Source: Clostridia bacterium (GTDB lineage: Bacteria; Bacillota; Clostridia; Oscillospirales; Acutalibacteraceae). Taken from it: a stretch of 64,000 bases of DNA. Both the position numbers and the translations under genes were made by a program. Positions 50,921 through 59,973 of the stretch are shown here, in pieces. Numbering within the stretch: position 1 is the first letter of the stretch; each line of letters starts with the position of its first letter. The stretch spans positions 1 to 64,000 of the forward strand of contig JAFTLT010000013.1 of assembly GCA_017452785.1 (NCBI GenBank). Reading direction: 5' to 3'. Below the pieces are notes generated by a model. It had not been told where the DNA came from, made no database searches, and saw nothing but the letters and a program-made list of their open reading frames with translations.

Positions 50921-51008
50921 TTTATTCACTCCTTCACAGAGTCTTTTTATTTATTTTAACACAAAAACAGAAAATTTCAATTTCTATGTTGAATTTAATT
51001 AAAATATG

Positions 51009-51036
51009 TTGTAAAATATCCCTTGTAGATTATTAT
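51009..51036 (+). promoter_or_regulatory. Promoter of the pduL gene
   Basis: TTGTAA (51009-51014) and TATTAT (51031-51036) are 16 bp apart, ahead of TTTGGAGG at the ribosome site. Confidence 0.5.
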
Positions 51037-51060
51037 ATTATTTTTTTGGAGGACAATAAT

Positions 51061-51633
51061 ATGAACAGACCTGTTTTAGTTGAAACATCAGCAAGACATA
51101 TCCATGTCAGCCGCAGAGTGCTTGATATCCTTTTCGGTGAAGGCTATGAGCTCACAAGAAAAAAGGACCTTTCACAGCCCGGTCAGTACGCTTGTGAAGA
51201 AAGAGTGCAGGTAATCGGCCCCAAGGGCAGCTTCCCCGCAGTATCAATTCTCGGCCCCGTACGCCCCGAAACTCAGGTTGAGCTCAGCGCAGGCGATGCA
51301 CGTTCAATCGGCGTTAAGGCTCCCATCCGTGAATCAGGCGACCTTAAAGGCAGCAACGGCTGTAAGCTCGTTGGCCCCAAGGGTGAGGTTGAACTCGAAG
51401 ACGGCGTTATCATTGCAAAGCGTCACATCCACATGACACCTGCCGATGCTGAAAAGTATAATCTTGAAGATAAGCAGATCGTTTCCGTTAAGGTTGAAAC
51501 TGACGGCAGAAGCCTCATCTTCGGTGATGTTGTTGTAAGAGTAAGCCCCTCATATGCTCTTGCTATGCATATCGACACAGATGAAAGCAACGCTGCTTCA
51601 TGTGTACCCGGCATGGAAGGCGACATTATCTGA
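51061..51633 (+). CDS. pduL: PduL-type phosphate acyltransferase
   Basis: This 190-residue PduL enzyme converts acyl-CoA and phosphate to acyl phosphate, here probably acetyl-CoA to acetyl phosphate for ATP formation by acetate kinase. Zinc-binding histidines lie in TSARHIHVS (H13, H15) and AKRHIHMTP (H122, H124). The two-domain repeat with GYELTRKKDLSQPGQY and VEVSA-like VELSAGDA is present. There is no shell-targeting N-terminal peptide and no microcompartment gene nearby, so it is likely the free, fermentative form. The start at 51061 follows TTTGGAGG. Confidence 0.93.
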   Translation: MNRPVLVETSARHIHVSRRVLDILFGEGYELTRKKDLSQPGQYACEERVQVIGPKGSFPAVSILGPVRPETQVELSAGDARSIGVKAPIRESGDLKGSNGCKLVGPKGEVELEDGVIIAKRHIHMTPADAEKYNLEDKQIVSVKVETDGRSLIFGDVVVRVSPSYALAMHIDTDESNAASCVPGMEGDII

Positions 51634-51647
51634 TCTTGCTTTTATGA

Positions 51648-51681
51648 AACACGGTCGCAGTGGGTAACTGTGACCGTTTTA
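51648..51681 (+). terminator. Terminator after pduL
   Basis: ACGGTCGCAGT (51651-51661) pairs with ACTGTGACCGT (51667-51677), one mismatch, followed by TTTT. Confidence 0.75.
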
Positions 51682-51707
51682 AATTATAAGTTTCGGAGTT
51701 TTTGTCA

Positions 51708-53075
51708 ATGAAAAGAATACTTCAGAATATTGCCCTTGGCTTTATATGCGTTTTGGCGTTGGTGTCATTTTGCTATATAAGCCTTAGCATTTTCGGCGAC
51801 GGGGGAGTGCTGTCGCCTTTTGTGGCGGCAACAACCGAGAAAACCACCGTCACAACCTCAGTGCGTACCACGGCAAAAGTAACCACAACTAAGGTGACAA
51901 CCACCAAGCTTACCACAGCTGCACCCACAACGACAGCGGCTCCGATTATTGAGTTTGAAGGCTTTTCCGTTATAGACTACTATCCTTTATCACTTGCCAG
52001 CGGTGGCTCATGGGATATCAAGCACTGTCAGGGCATGGCTATAGACAAGCAGGGCGGATATGCCTATTATTCCTACACCAACACCTTTGTCAAGTGTGAC
52101 CTTGAGGGCAACGCTGTCGGAACGCTGACGGGCTTTGAGGGGCATCTTGGCGATGTGTGCTATAACGAAAAAGACGGCAAGGTTTATGCTTCACTTAACC
52201 CTGTGGGCAAAAAGGCTCTTTATGTTGCAATAATTGATGTTGCAAAGCTGAATAAAATGGGTCTTGACTGTGAAAAAAGCGGCCTTGTGCGTACTGTTCA
52301 CCTGCCGGAAGTGTGGAAAGATTTTTCTGCCAAAGTCAAAAACGGAAACAAAACCTATTCAAGGCGTTACGGTGTTTCGGGTACCGATGCCATGTGCTTC
52401 GGCCCGTCATTTTCGTCGGGCAAAGGGCATTATCTCACAATTTCCTGCGGCACAACCCCTCAAACTGAGAGAACGGACAATGATTATCAGGTGCTTTTGC
52501 AATATGATGTTACAGGCTGGTGGGATGAATATGCACAGCCTCTCGATGAGAGTAAGGTGCACCATAAAGGCCCCGAAAAGCACAGCGGAAAATATTTTGT
52601 TTATACAGGTAACACAAATTACGGTGTGCAGACAATGACATATTTCCCTGAGCTTAATTTGTGGTTTCTCAATGTTTATGTCACGCTTAAAGAGGATTTC
52701 CCCGAATACAGCCTTTTCATAGTTGACGGTGATATAAAGCCAAAAAAGCAGTCTCTTAAAGGTCAGCAGGAAAAGGATGTGCAAAAGGTGCTTACTCTTT
52801 ATCAGGACGGTGAATATGATGAGGGCACAGATATTTACGGCTGGTTTGCAGCAAACGGCGCCAAGGGTATGGAATATGTTGAAAAGGGTCTGTTTTTCAT
52901 AATACATCCATATAAAACATGGTATGGTAAGCAGACGGGAGTGGCATATCTTTATGTGTGGGACGGCACTGCACCTGATCCCTTCACCATTGCGGCAGGG
53001 GTAAGTGACGATTACACCATATCAAAAAAGATAGTTACAACCACAACAAAGTCTGTTGAAAAAAATAAGGAATGA
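51708..53075 (+). CDS. Membrane-anchored extracellular protein with Thr-rich linker
   Basis: This 455-residue protein has one N-terminal membrane helix (about 10-28), then a Thr/Ala/Lys-rich linker of about 45 residues (TTSVRTTAKVTTTKVTTTKL). A beta-rich domain of about 360 residues follows. Repeating strands such as GMAIDKQGGYAYYSYTNTFV, GHLGDVCYNEKDGKVYASL and VQTMTYFPELNLWFLNVYV suggest a beta-propeller. It ends in another Thr/Lys linker. I do not recognise the family. The ATG at 51708 follows CGGAG; a TTG two codons upstream is too close to it. Confidence 0.75.
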   Translation: MKRILQNIALGFICVLALVSFCYISLSIFGDGGVLSPFVAATTEKTTVTTSVRTTAKVTTTKVTTTKLTTAAPTTTAAPIIEFEGFSVIDYYPLSLASGGSWDIKHCQGMAIDKQGGYAYYSYTNTFVKCDLEGNAVGTLTGFEGHLGDVCYNEKDGKVYASLNPVGKKALYVAIIDVAKLNKMGLDCEKSGLVRTVHLPEVWKDFSAKVKNGNKTYSRRYGVSGTDAMCFGPSFSSGKGHYLTISCGTTPQTERTDNDYQVLLQYDVTGWWDEYAQPLDESKVHHKGPEKHSGKYFVYTGNTNYGVQTMTYFPELNLWFLNVYVTLKEDFPEYSLFIVDGDIKPKKQSLKGQQEKDVQKVLTLYQDGEYDEGTDIYGWFAANGAKGMEYVEKGLFFIIHPYKTWYGKQTGVAYLYVWDGTAPDPFTIAAGVSDDYTISKKIVTTTTKSVEKNKE

Positions 53076-53076
53076 A

Positions 53077-53135
53077 CCCCTCAGTCAAGAGCACAAATGT
53101 ACTCTTGACAGCTCCCCTTTCAGGGGGAGCCGAGG
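53077..53135. repeat. CCCCTCAGTC/CAGGGGG hairpin repeat
   Basis: GTCAAGAG (53084-53091) pairs with CTCTTGAC (53102-53109), then GCTCCCCTTTCAGGGGGAGC forms a second stem. It belongs to the family of 47082-47210 and may serve as terminator for the preceding gene. Confidence 0.55.
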
Positions 53136-53176
53136 ATAAGGTATTATATTAAATATTATAACAGGAGTAGAAAACT

Positions 53177-53761
53177 ATGGGTCATTTTTTTGCAATGCAC
53201 TCCAGAATGAAATATATTAACCGCTGGGCACTTATGAGAAATGTCAGCGGTGAAAATATAAGCGAACACAGCAATGATGTGGCAGTTATTGCCCACGCAC
53301 TTGCAGTGATAAAAAATATCCGCTTCGGTGGCAATCTCAATGCAGAAAGAGCTTCTTTCTTAGGGCTTTATCACGATATGACAGAGATAATCACGGGTGA
53401 TATGCCGACTCCCGTGAAATATCACAGTGAGGATATGCGTGAGGCATTCCGACAGGTTGAGGATAAGGCAGGGCAGAAGCTGCTTTCAATGCTGCCTGAG
53501 GATATGAGGCAGTATTATGAAAGTGCATTTTTCCCTGAAAAAGAAGATGAATATCTTTGGAAAATTGTCAAGGCGGCAGATAAGATTTCTGCACTGATAA
53601 AGTGTATAGAAGAAAAGAACGCAGGCAACAATGAATTCGGCAAGGCACTGGAGAGTACAAAGAAAGCAATTGAAAAAATGGATATGCCTGAAGCAAAGGT
53701 ATTTCTTGAGGAATTTATACCGAGCTTTTATCTCAGTCTCGACGAGCAAAGCGAGGCTTAG
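53177..53761 (+). CDS. HD-domain 5'-deoxynucleotidase, YfbR-like
   Basis: This 194-residue HD phosphohydrolase resembles YfbR, which dephosphorylates deoxynucleoside 5'-monophosphates. The first residues (MKYINRWALMRNVSGENISE) include the YfbR-type RW-x-LM motif. The metal ligands are H34 in SEHSNDVA, HD in GLYHDMTEIITGD (H69, D70) and the distal aspartate in KAADKISAL. AACAGGAG precedes the ATG. Confidence 0.92.
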   Translation: MGHFFAMHSRMKYINRWALMRNVSGENISEHSNDVAVIAHALAVIKNIRFGGNLNAERASFLGLYHDMTEIITGDMPTPVKYHSEDMREAFRQVEDKAGQKLLSMLPEDMRQYYESAFFPEKEDEYLWKIVKAADKISALIKCIEEKNAGNNEFGKALESTKKAIEKMDMPEAKVFLEEFIPSFYLSLDEQSEA

Positions 53762-53857
53762 TTTTAGTGAGTATTGCATAGTTTCTGCGATGAAAATTGG
53801 TGATTTTGTTTAGAATAACAAATTTTTCTTGCAGGCGAAAAAATCTTTTTAAAAAGG

Positions 53858-53886
53858 TTGAAAAATCAAAACAAATCGGCTATTAT
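53858..53886 (+). promoter_or_regulatory. Promoter of the glyceraldehyde-3-phosphate dehydrogenase gene
   Basis: TTGAAA (53858-53863) and TATTAT (53881-53886) are 17 bp apart, followed by a leader of about 40 bases and TTGGAGGT. Confidence 0.65.
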
Positions 53887-53935
53887 ATTAGGGTAGAATT
53901 TTTTATAATTTCATGAAATATTGGAGGTAAAAATT

Positions 53936-54973
53936 ATGTCAGTAAAAGTTGCTATTAACGGTTTCGGTCGTATCGGCCGTCTTGCATTCCGTCAGATGTT
54001 CGGTGCAGAAGGTTATGATGTTGTTGCTATCAACGACCTCACAAAGCCCTCAATGCTTGCTAACCTTCTCAAGTACGACACAGCTCAGGGCGGTTACTGT
54101 GGTGTTCTCGGTGAGAACCTTCACACAGTTTCAGCAGATGACGAAGCCGGCACAATCACAGTTGACGGCAAGACTCTCAAGATCTATGCTATGGCTAACG
54201 CAGCAGAGCTTCCTTGGGGCGAAATCGGTGTTGACGTTGTTCTCGAATGCACAGGTTTCTATTGCTCAAAGGCTAAGGCTCAGGCTCACATCGATGCAGG
54301 TGCAAAGAAAGTTGTTATTTCAGCTCCCGCAGGTAACGACCTTCCCACAATCGTTTACAGCGTAAACGAAGGCACTCTTACAGCTGAAGATACAATCATC
54401 TCTGCTGCATCATGCACAACAAACTGCCTTGCTCCCATGGCTAAGGCTCTCAACGACTACGCTCCCATCCAGAGCGGTATCATGGCTACAATCCATGCAT
54501 ACACAGGTGATCAGATGATCCTTGACGGTCCTCACAGAAAGGGCGACATGAGAAGAGCTCGTGCTGGCGCAGCTAACATCGTTCCCAACTCAACAGGTGC
54601 TGCTAAGGCTATCGGTCTTGTTATCCCCGAACTCAACGGCAAACTCATCGGTGCTGCACAGCGTGTACCCGTTCCCACAGGTTCAACAACAATCCTCACA
54701 GCTGTTGTTAAGGGTGACGACATCACAGTTGACGGCATCAACGCTGCTATGAAGGCTGCTTCATCAGAGAGCTTCGGTTACAACGAAGATCCCATCGTTT
54801 CCTCAGACGTTATCGGCATGAGATACGGTTCACTCTTCGATGCTACTCAGACAATGGTTGCACCTATCGGTGACGATCTTTACGAGGTTCAGGTTGTTTC
54901 ATGGTATGACAACGAGAACTCATACACAAGCCAGATGGTTCGTACAATCAAGTACTTCGCAGAGCTTGCATAA
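53936..54973 (+). CDS. gap: Glyceraldehyde-3-phosphate dehydrogenase (NAD-dependent)
   Basis: This 345-residue glycolytic enzyme oxidises glyceraldehyde-3-phosphate to 1,3-bisphosphoglycerate. The NAD site is [14 protein letters not shown], with D34 in AINDL fitting NAD preference. The catalytic cysteine is C160 in SAASCTTNC, and [10 protein letters not shown] carries the catalytic histidine. Codon use is very regular, as expected for a highly expressed gene. The gene stands alone; pgk is not adjacent. The frame extends to a TTG at 53921 that is part of the ribosome site. Confidence 0.98.
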   Translation: MSVKVAINGFGRIGRLAFRQMFGAEGYDVVAINDLTKPSMLANLLKYDTAQGGYCGVLGENLHTVSADDEAGTITVDGKTLKIYAMANAAELPWGEIGVDVVLECTGFYCSKAKAQAHIDAGAKKVVISAPAGNDLPTIVYSVNEGTLTAEDTIISAASCTTNCLAPMAKALNDYAPIQSGIMATIHAYTGDQMILDGPHRKGDMRRARAGAANIVPNSTGAAKAIGLVIPELNGKLIGAAQRVPVPTGSTTILTAVVKGDDITVDGINAAMKAASSESFGYNEDPIVSSDVIGMRYGSLFDATQTMVAPIGDDLYEVQVVSWYDNENSYTSQMVRTIKYFAELA

Positions 54974-54984
54974 GTTTAAACTCA

Positions 54985-55021
54985 AAAAAATTGGGACTGT
55001 CCTTGTGGCAGTCCTTTTTTT
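54985..55021 (+). terminator. Terminator after gap
   Basis: GGACTG (54994-54999) pairs with CAGTCC (55009-55014), followed by seven T. Confidence 0.8.
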
Positions 55022-55063
55022 GTTTGAGCTGTGTGTACTCTGCCGAAACGGTGAGTTTAGCAT

Positions 55064-55183
55064 GCCTTCCCCTCTCAGGGGAAGGTGTCACGAAGTGACG
55101 GATGAGGTGAGATTGGATGAAACTTACAGTAACCTCATCCGACTGCCTAACGGCAGCCACCTTCCCCTTAAAAAGGGGAAGGC
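55064..55183. repeat. GCCTTCCCC inverted-repeat element, copy 2
   Basis: A 120-bp element bounded by perfect GCCTTCCCC/GGGGAAGGC ends. It lies only 22 bp before copy 3 in the same orientation, giving a tandem pair in the gap between gap and the LRR gene. Confidence 0.8.
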
Positions 55184-55205
55184 ATTTTCTGCAGCAACTA
55201 CCTTA

Positions 55206-55326
55206 GCCTTCCCCTCTCAGGGGAAGGTGTCACGAAGTGACGGATGAGGTGAGTTTAGATGAAACTTGCAGCAACCTCATCCGACTGCCTGACGGCAGCC
55301 ACCTTCCCCTTCAACAAGGGGAAGGC
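55206..55326. repeat. GCCTTCCCC inverted-repeat element, copy 3
   Basis: A 121-bp element with the same ends and core as copies 1 and 2 (TCACGAAGTGACGGATGAGG, then CCTCATCCGACTGCCTGACG). The middle segment, about 20 bases, is the most variable part between copies. Confidence 0.8.
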
Positions 55327-55417
55327 TCTTTGGCTTCTTTTTTGGGGGAGTGACTCTTTTGTACACTTTCACCATTAAAGCACACATATTTTTGTATATT
55401 ATATTGTTTTAAATCAA

Positions 55418-55446
55418 TTGACTTTAACGCAGTAAAATGGTAAAAT
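55418..55446 (+). promoter_or_regulatory. Promoter of the LRR surface protein gene
   Basis: TTGACT (55418-55423) and TAAAAT (55441-55446) are 17 bp apart. The leader to the start is about 37 bases, without the structured RNA seen ahead of the DUF6273 gene. Confidence 0.7.
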
Positions 55447-55489
55447 TTTCTTTGCATTAAATTAAAATAAACTATATGGAGGTATGTTT

Positions 55490-58400
55490 ATGAACAAAAC
55501 AATCAAAAAAGCTCTCGCTCTTTGTCTTGCAGTCATAATGGTGCTCTCAGCAGCTCCTCTTGGCGGCTTTGTGGGCTTTGAGTGGGGCGTAACAGCAAGT
55601 GCTCTTGATGCAAGCGGCAACTGCGGTGAAAATGTAACCTACACCTTTGATAGCGAGACAGGTGAGCTTGTTATCAGTGGCGAGGGTGCGATTGAAGATT
55701 ATGCATTTAATTACAATACTGAGATTAAGAGTGTTGTTATTAACGAGGGCGTGACAGCTATCGGTGACTATGCATTTGCAAATTGCACACAGCTTGATAG
55801 CTTTGAAATCCCCAACGGCGTAATGTCAATTGGAAACAATATCCTTGCAAACACGGCTTGGCATTACAATCAGTCCACAGGTCTGCTTGAGCTTGACAAT
55901 TGGCTTTTAGGTTATAAAGGCACCATGCCTGACAATTATGTTCTTGAAATTGGTAAAGATATCAAGGGAATTGCAACAGAACTCATTTCAAGATGGGAAA
56001 TTGTAAATTTCAATCTTGATGAAGATAATTCTTATTTTACATATGAAGATGGAGTGCTTTATAATAAGGACAAAACACTTCTTATAAGAAATTCTGTTCC
56101 GGATAGTTATTCTGAACTTATTATCCCTGAAACTGTAAAGATAATAGGAGAAAATGCTTTCCAAAGAAGTTACGGTAGAAGAGTTGTTTTGCCTGACAAT
56201 CTTGAAATTATTGAAGAAAGTGCGTTCCAAAGTGCCGGTTTAACCAATCTTGATATTCCGATTTCGGTTAAAAGGCTCGGTGCAGGTTCTTTATATAATG
56301 TTTTAAATGTTTATTACCCGGGAACACTTGAACAGTGGCAGACTATCGAAGGTTCTGAAAGAGCAATTGCAGATAACACCTCGCTTTTCCTTAATCATAT
56401 TCATTCATATTCTGTGACAGTAAAAGAAGAAGCTACATGCACTTCAGATGGTTCAAAGCTTTACACATGTAGCTATGGTGATAACTATACGGAAACAATT
56501 CCTTCAACAGGACATTTGTGGAGTGAATGGGAAACTAATATCTATGGTCAGCAAGTGAGAGCTTGTGCATCTTGTGGCGAAACAGAAACTCAAGGTGATA
56601 TTGAAATTGGAAGTATAACAAATTTAACAGCCACCAACACAACTTGTAACACAATCACACTCGATTGGGATGATGTTGAGGGTGCAACAGGTTACGAAAT
56701 CTATATAACATATGATGGGGAAAGTTCTTATTATCAAATAGCTACCACATATGAAAGTAATTTTGAGTTGACTGCTTTGACAAGTTATAATGTTGTTTCA
56801 TTTAAAGTCAGAGCATATGCTGAAATAGGAATATATGGAGAAACTTATCGTGGTGAATTTACGGAATTGGCAGATCATCAATACGGTCACACCTACACCA
56901 CAGAGCTTATCCCTGCCACCACATCAAGTGACGGCTACGAAAGAGAATATTGCACCTCTTGCGGTGATGAAAGAAACTATGATTTCATACCTTACATAAT
57001 GAATGTTGAGCTTTCCTCTTCTACCGTTACCTATAATGGCGAAGTGAGAACACCAAGCATCAAGGCAAGAAACGCTCATTGGAATTATCTTACAGAAGGT
57101 GTTTCCTACGACTACGAATACCTTGACGGTGAAATGAAAGACCCCGGTGTTTACAGAGTAAAGGTTACCTTCAAAGGCAGATATGCCGGTGAAGAAATAC
57201 TTACCTTCACCATTCTTCCCGAAAGCACAGCTGATCTCACTGCTGAGGGCAGATATATAAGCGTTGACCTTAACTGGTCAGATGTTGTGGGTGCTGATGT
57301 TTATAAGATTTATCAGTCTTTTAACGGCTCGCTTCATGAAATTGATACTGTTACCGACAGCAACTACAGAGTCAAAGACCTTAACCCCGACAAGAGATAC
57401 CGTTTTGCTGTTCAGGCAGGCACTAAAATTGGTGAAGATGAATATATATGGGGCAATAAAATTGCTGTATATGTCTACACTACTGATGTTCCGATGTGCG
57501 ACCATGTTGACGAAAACGCTGACCGCATATGCGACATCTGCGAAGAAGAAACTCTCATTTTTGCAGGCAACCGCAACGGTACCGTTTATAAGCTCTATGA
57601 TGACGGCACTCTTATCATCAGCGGTGAGGGCACAGCTTATTGCCGTTGGCAGAACTACAGAGAGAGTATCAAGAGAGTTATTGTTGAAGAGGGCATAACA
57701 GCTCTCGGCACAGGCTGTCTTGCAATGTGTGTGAATATGGAAGAAGTTGAAATTCTTGAAGGTGCCTGTGTTATAGGCTGGTACGCATTTGACAACTGTC
57801 AGAAACTCTCAAAGGTTACCTTCAGTAACACGGTTGAAAAAATATATAGCTTTGCATTTGCAAATTGCTTCAGCCTTAACAATGTTGTCTTGCCTGAGTC
57901 ACTCATTTCAATAGACGAATATGCATTCTACAGATGCCACGGTCTTACAAACATTGACCTTGGCGGTACCGTCAGAATATCATATAACGCCTTTGAAGAC
58001 TGTATAAGACTTGCCGAAATAACCCTCGGCGAAAATGTCAATTATATTGGAATAGATGCATTCAAAAACTGCATAAGACTCAAGAAAGCTACAATAGAAA
58101 ATCCAAATTGTGAAATTGAAAGCTATATCAATACTCTGCCGGAAAAAACAGTAATCTACGGTTATGAAGGTTCAACTGCAGAGAAATATGCAGATGATTG
58201 GCTTCGCAACTTTGTTTCACTCGGCGGAGCTCATAACCATAATTTTGATGAAACAATAACACTTGCTCCCACCTGCACAGATAAGGGTGTTATGACCTAT
58301 TCATGTGCTTGCGGCAACAGCTACACAGAGGATATCGAAGCTCTCGGTCATAAAGAAGCTGCTCTCGAAGCAGTGGCTGCAACTTGCACCGTTGACGGCA

Positions 58401-59089
58401 AAACAGAAGGAAAAATTTGTGAGCGTTGCAAGACGATTCTTGTTGCACAGCAGACAATTCCTGCTAATGGTCACAGCATGTCAGTTAGTGCTGAGCTTTC
58501 AATTGCAGCAACCTGCAAGCAGGCAGGCAAGAGTGTTTCAGTTTGTGCAAACTGTGACTACAAGACTGAAACAGAAATTCCCGCAGATGCAAATGCACAT
58601 AAATTTGACTGGACAGAAGCTACTGCAACCTGCACAAACAAGGGCTCACGCACAGGCAAGTGCTCGGTTTGCGATAAAACAGAAACTCAGGAAATTGCTG
58701 CACTCGGTCACGACATTGCAGATGATGAATGGATTATTGTAAACGCTGCAACATGCAGCACACAGGGCGACAAGGTTGCTGTCTGCGGCCGCTGTGGCGG
58801 AACAATCAAAGAAAAGATTGCAACCACTGCCCACAAAGATGAAAACACCGATAATAAGTGTGATGTCTGCGGCGGTACTGTTAAGACTGAGACCCCCACA
58901 GAGCCCTCACAGCCAAGCGAACCTTCACAGCCCTCACAGCCTGATGTACCTGATACACCTGATGTGCAGGAATGTGATTGCAATTGCCACGCATCAGGCA
59001 TAAAGAAGTTCTTCTTCAACTTTATTCTCTTCTTCCAGAAGCTCTTCGGAGCAAATGAAACCTGCGAATGCGGAGAAGCTCATTATTAA
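55490..59089 (+). CDS. Secreted BspA-type leucine-rich repeat surface protein with shared C-terminal tail
   Basis: This 1199-residue protein has a signal peptide (ALALCLAVIMVLSAAPLGGF, cleavage near residue 37). BspA-type LRR blocks lie at about 60-290 and 700-890, with units such as VTAIGDYAFANCTQLDSFEI and LKKATIENPNCEI. Two fibronectin-type-III-like domains lie between them (near 385 and 605, with LDWDDVEGATGYEIYI and LNWSDVVGADVYKIYQS). Repeated Cys modules follow in 930-1120 (CTDKGVMTYSCACGNSYTED type). A Ser/Pro linker and the tail CDCNCH...CECGEAHY end it. It is probably an adhesin or host-interaction protein. The ATG at 55490 was chosen because GGAGG is 7 bases ahead. Confidence 0.92.
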   Translation: MNKTIKKALALCLAVIMVLSAAPLGGFVGFEWGVTASALDASGNCGENVTYTFDSETGELVISGEGAIEDYAFNYNTEIKSVVINEGVTAIGDYAFANCTQLDSFEIPNGVMSIGNNILANTAWHYNQSTGLLELDNWLLGYKGTMPDNYVLEIGKDIKGIATELISRWEIVNFNLDEDNSYFTYEDGVLYNKDKTLLIRNSVPDSYSELIIPETVKIIGENAFQRSYGRRVVLPDNLEIIEESAFQSAGLTNLDIPISVKRLGAGSLYNVLNVYYPGTLEQWQTIEGSERAIADNTSLFLNHIHSYSVTVKEEATCTSDGSKLYTCSYGDNYTETIPSTGHLWSEWETNIYGQQVRACASCGETETQGDIEIGSITNLTATNTTCNTITLDWDDVEGATGYEIYITYDGESSYYQIATTYESNFELTALTSYNVVSFKVRAYAEIGIYGETYRGEFTELADHQYGHTYTTELIPATTSSDGYEREYCTSCGDERNYDFIPYIMNVELSSSTVTYNGEVRTPSIKARNAHWNYLTEGVSYDYEYLDGEMKDPGVYRVKVTFKGRYAGEEILTFTILPESTADLTAEGRYISVDLNWSDVVGADVYKIYQSFNGSLHEIDTVTDSNYRVKDLNPDKRYRFAVQAGTKIGEDEYIWGNKIAVYVYTTDVPMCDHVDENADRICDICEEETLIFAGNRNGTVYKLYDDGTLIISGEGTAYCRWQNYRESIKRVIVEEGITALGTGCLAMCVNMEEVEILEGACVIGWYAFDNCQKLSKVTFSNTVEKIYSFAFANCFSLNNVVLPESLISIDEYAFYRCHGLTNIDLGGTVRISYNAFEDCIRLAEITLGENVNYIGIDAFKNCIRLKKATIENPNCEIESYINTLPEKTVIYGYEGSTAEKYADDWLRNFVSLGGAHNHNFDETITLAPTCTDKGVMTYSCACGNSYTEDIEALGHKEAALEAVAATCTVDGKTEGKICERCKTILVAQQTIPANGHSMSVSAELSIAATCKQAGKSVSVCANCDYKTETEIPADANAHKFDWTEATATCTNKGSRTGKCSVCDKTETQEIAALGHDIADDEWIIVNAATCSTQGDKVAVCGRCGGTIKEKIATTAHKDENTDNKCDVCGGTVKTETPTEPSQPSEPSQPSQPDVPDTPDVQECDCNCHASGIKKFFFNFILFFQKLFGANETCECGEAHY

Positions 59090-59099
59090 TTTAAAACTT

Positions 59100-59126
59100 A
59101 AAGCGGCGGGAAAAATCCTGCCGCTT
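59100..59126 (+). terminator. Terminator after the LRR gene
   Basis: AAAGCGGCGGGA pairs with TCCTGCCGCTTT around an A-rich loop. Confidence 0.75.
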
Positions 59127-59151
59127 TATCTATACTTCCCTGCGTACAAAA

Positions 59152-59176
59152 AAGCGACCCAATACGGAGCCGCTTA
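59152..59176 (-). terminator. Terminator of the minus-strand hypothetical gene
   Basis: On the minus strand AAGCGGC pairs imperfectly with GTCGCTT, with a T tract after it (A run at 59149-59154). Confidence 0.55.
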
Positions 59177-59190
59177 AATTATTCACTTGT

Positions 59191-59829
59191 TTAAATGCCG
59201 AATGAGTCTGATTCGTAAATGTCATCAAGGTCGAGGCCGGGAATTGTCTGTGAAGGCTGTTGTTGGGGCTGAGTCTGCTGAGGTGCCTGATACTGCTGCT
59301 GATAAACAGGGGGTTGAGTGAATACAGGCGGCTGATAGACGGGAGTTTGATAAACAGGCTGCTGATAAACAGGGGGCTGATACATAACCGGCTGCTGAGG
59401 CTGCTGCTTATGCTTGAATTCATTGGGAACATCAATGGGCTTATCGTCAATGAGCTGCTGCAAGAGCTTTACTGCTTCGGCAAGACCGCCTAAAATTGTG
59501 GCAAAAATTATGCCACAGATAACTATGAGTACTGAATAGAAAAATCCGTTTTCGGCTGAGAGAACATAAAAGAGAAATGCGCCTATGATGCTAAAAATAA
59601 TAGTTACTATTGAAACTATGTTAAGCAGCACTGCAACACCGTTTCTGCTTGAAAGGCCGTTGCTTGCCTTAACAAGAGCATCATACTCCTCATCACTGAC
59701 TATAATGGGTGGCTCGCCTTTTTTTGCCGTAAGTCCCCATATTTCAAGATCTGATTCTTTCTTTTTATAATACTGCTCGGCTTTCTTTTTATTAAGCTCC
59801 TGCAGCTTGTTTTCAACCTGATTTAACAT
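59191..59829 (-). CDS. Membrane protein with Pro/Tyr/Gln repeat tail
   Basis: This 212-residue protein has a charged helical N-terminus (about 1-45), two membrane helices (about 64-87 and 96-120) and a cytoplasmic tail with short PPVYQQPVYQ-type units (about 148-190). An acidic end follows (DLDDIYESDSFGI). Such tails often mediate assembly or sorting, but function is unknown. AAGGAAG precedes the ATG. Confidence 0.7.
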   Translation of the reverse strand: MLNQVENKLQELNKKKAEQYYKKKESDLEIWGLTAKKGEPPIIVSDEEYDALVKASNGLSSRNGVAVLLNIVSIVTIIFSIIGAFLFYVLSAENGFFYSVLIVICGIIFATILGGLAEAVKLLQQLIDDKPIDVPNEFKHKQQPQQPVMYQPPVYQQPVYQTPVYQPPVFTQPPVYQQQYQAPQQTQPQQQPSQTIPGLDLDDIYESDSFGI

Positions 59830-59915
59830 AATCTTTCTTCCTTTCAGAGAAAATATATAAATAGCTTATCATAATTCGCAAAATACTTCAATAGTTTATA
59901 AGAAAAAAAGATAGC

Positions 59916-59944
59916 TTGATATTATCATCAATATGTTGTATAAT
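59916..59944 (+). promoter_or_regulatory. Promoter of the glycerophosphodiesterase group
   Basis: TTGATA (59916-59921) and TATAAT (59939-59944) are 17 bp apart. Confidence 0.7.
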
Positions 59945-59973
59945 CAATTAAACAGTATAAAAGGAGAAATAAT

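Noticed and set aside
50914-51060. N-terminal extension of pduL in the same frame
   Set aside because: It crosses the promoter and overlaps the divergent glycosylase start. The ATG at 51061 has TTTGGAGG and gives the normal PduL start.
50198-55326. CRISPR array
   Set aside because: The GCCTTCCCC elements are about 120 bp, few, irregularly spaced and not separated by unique spacers, and no cas gene is present.
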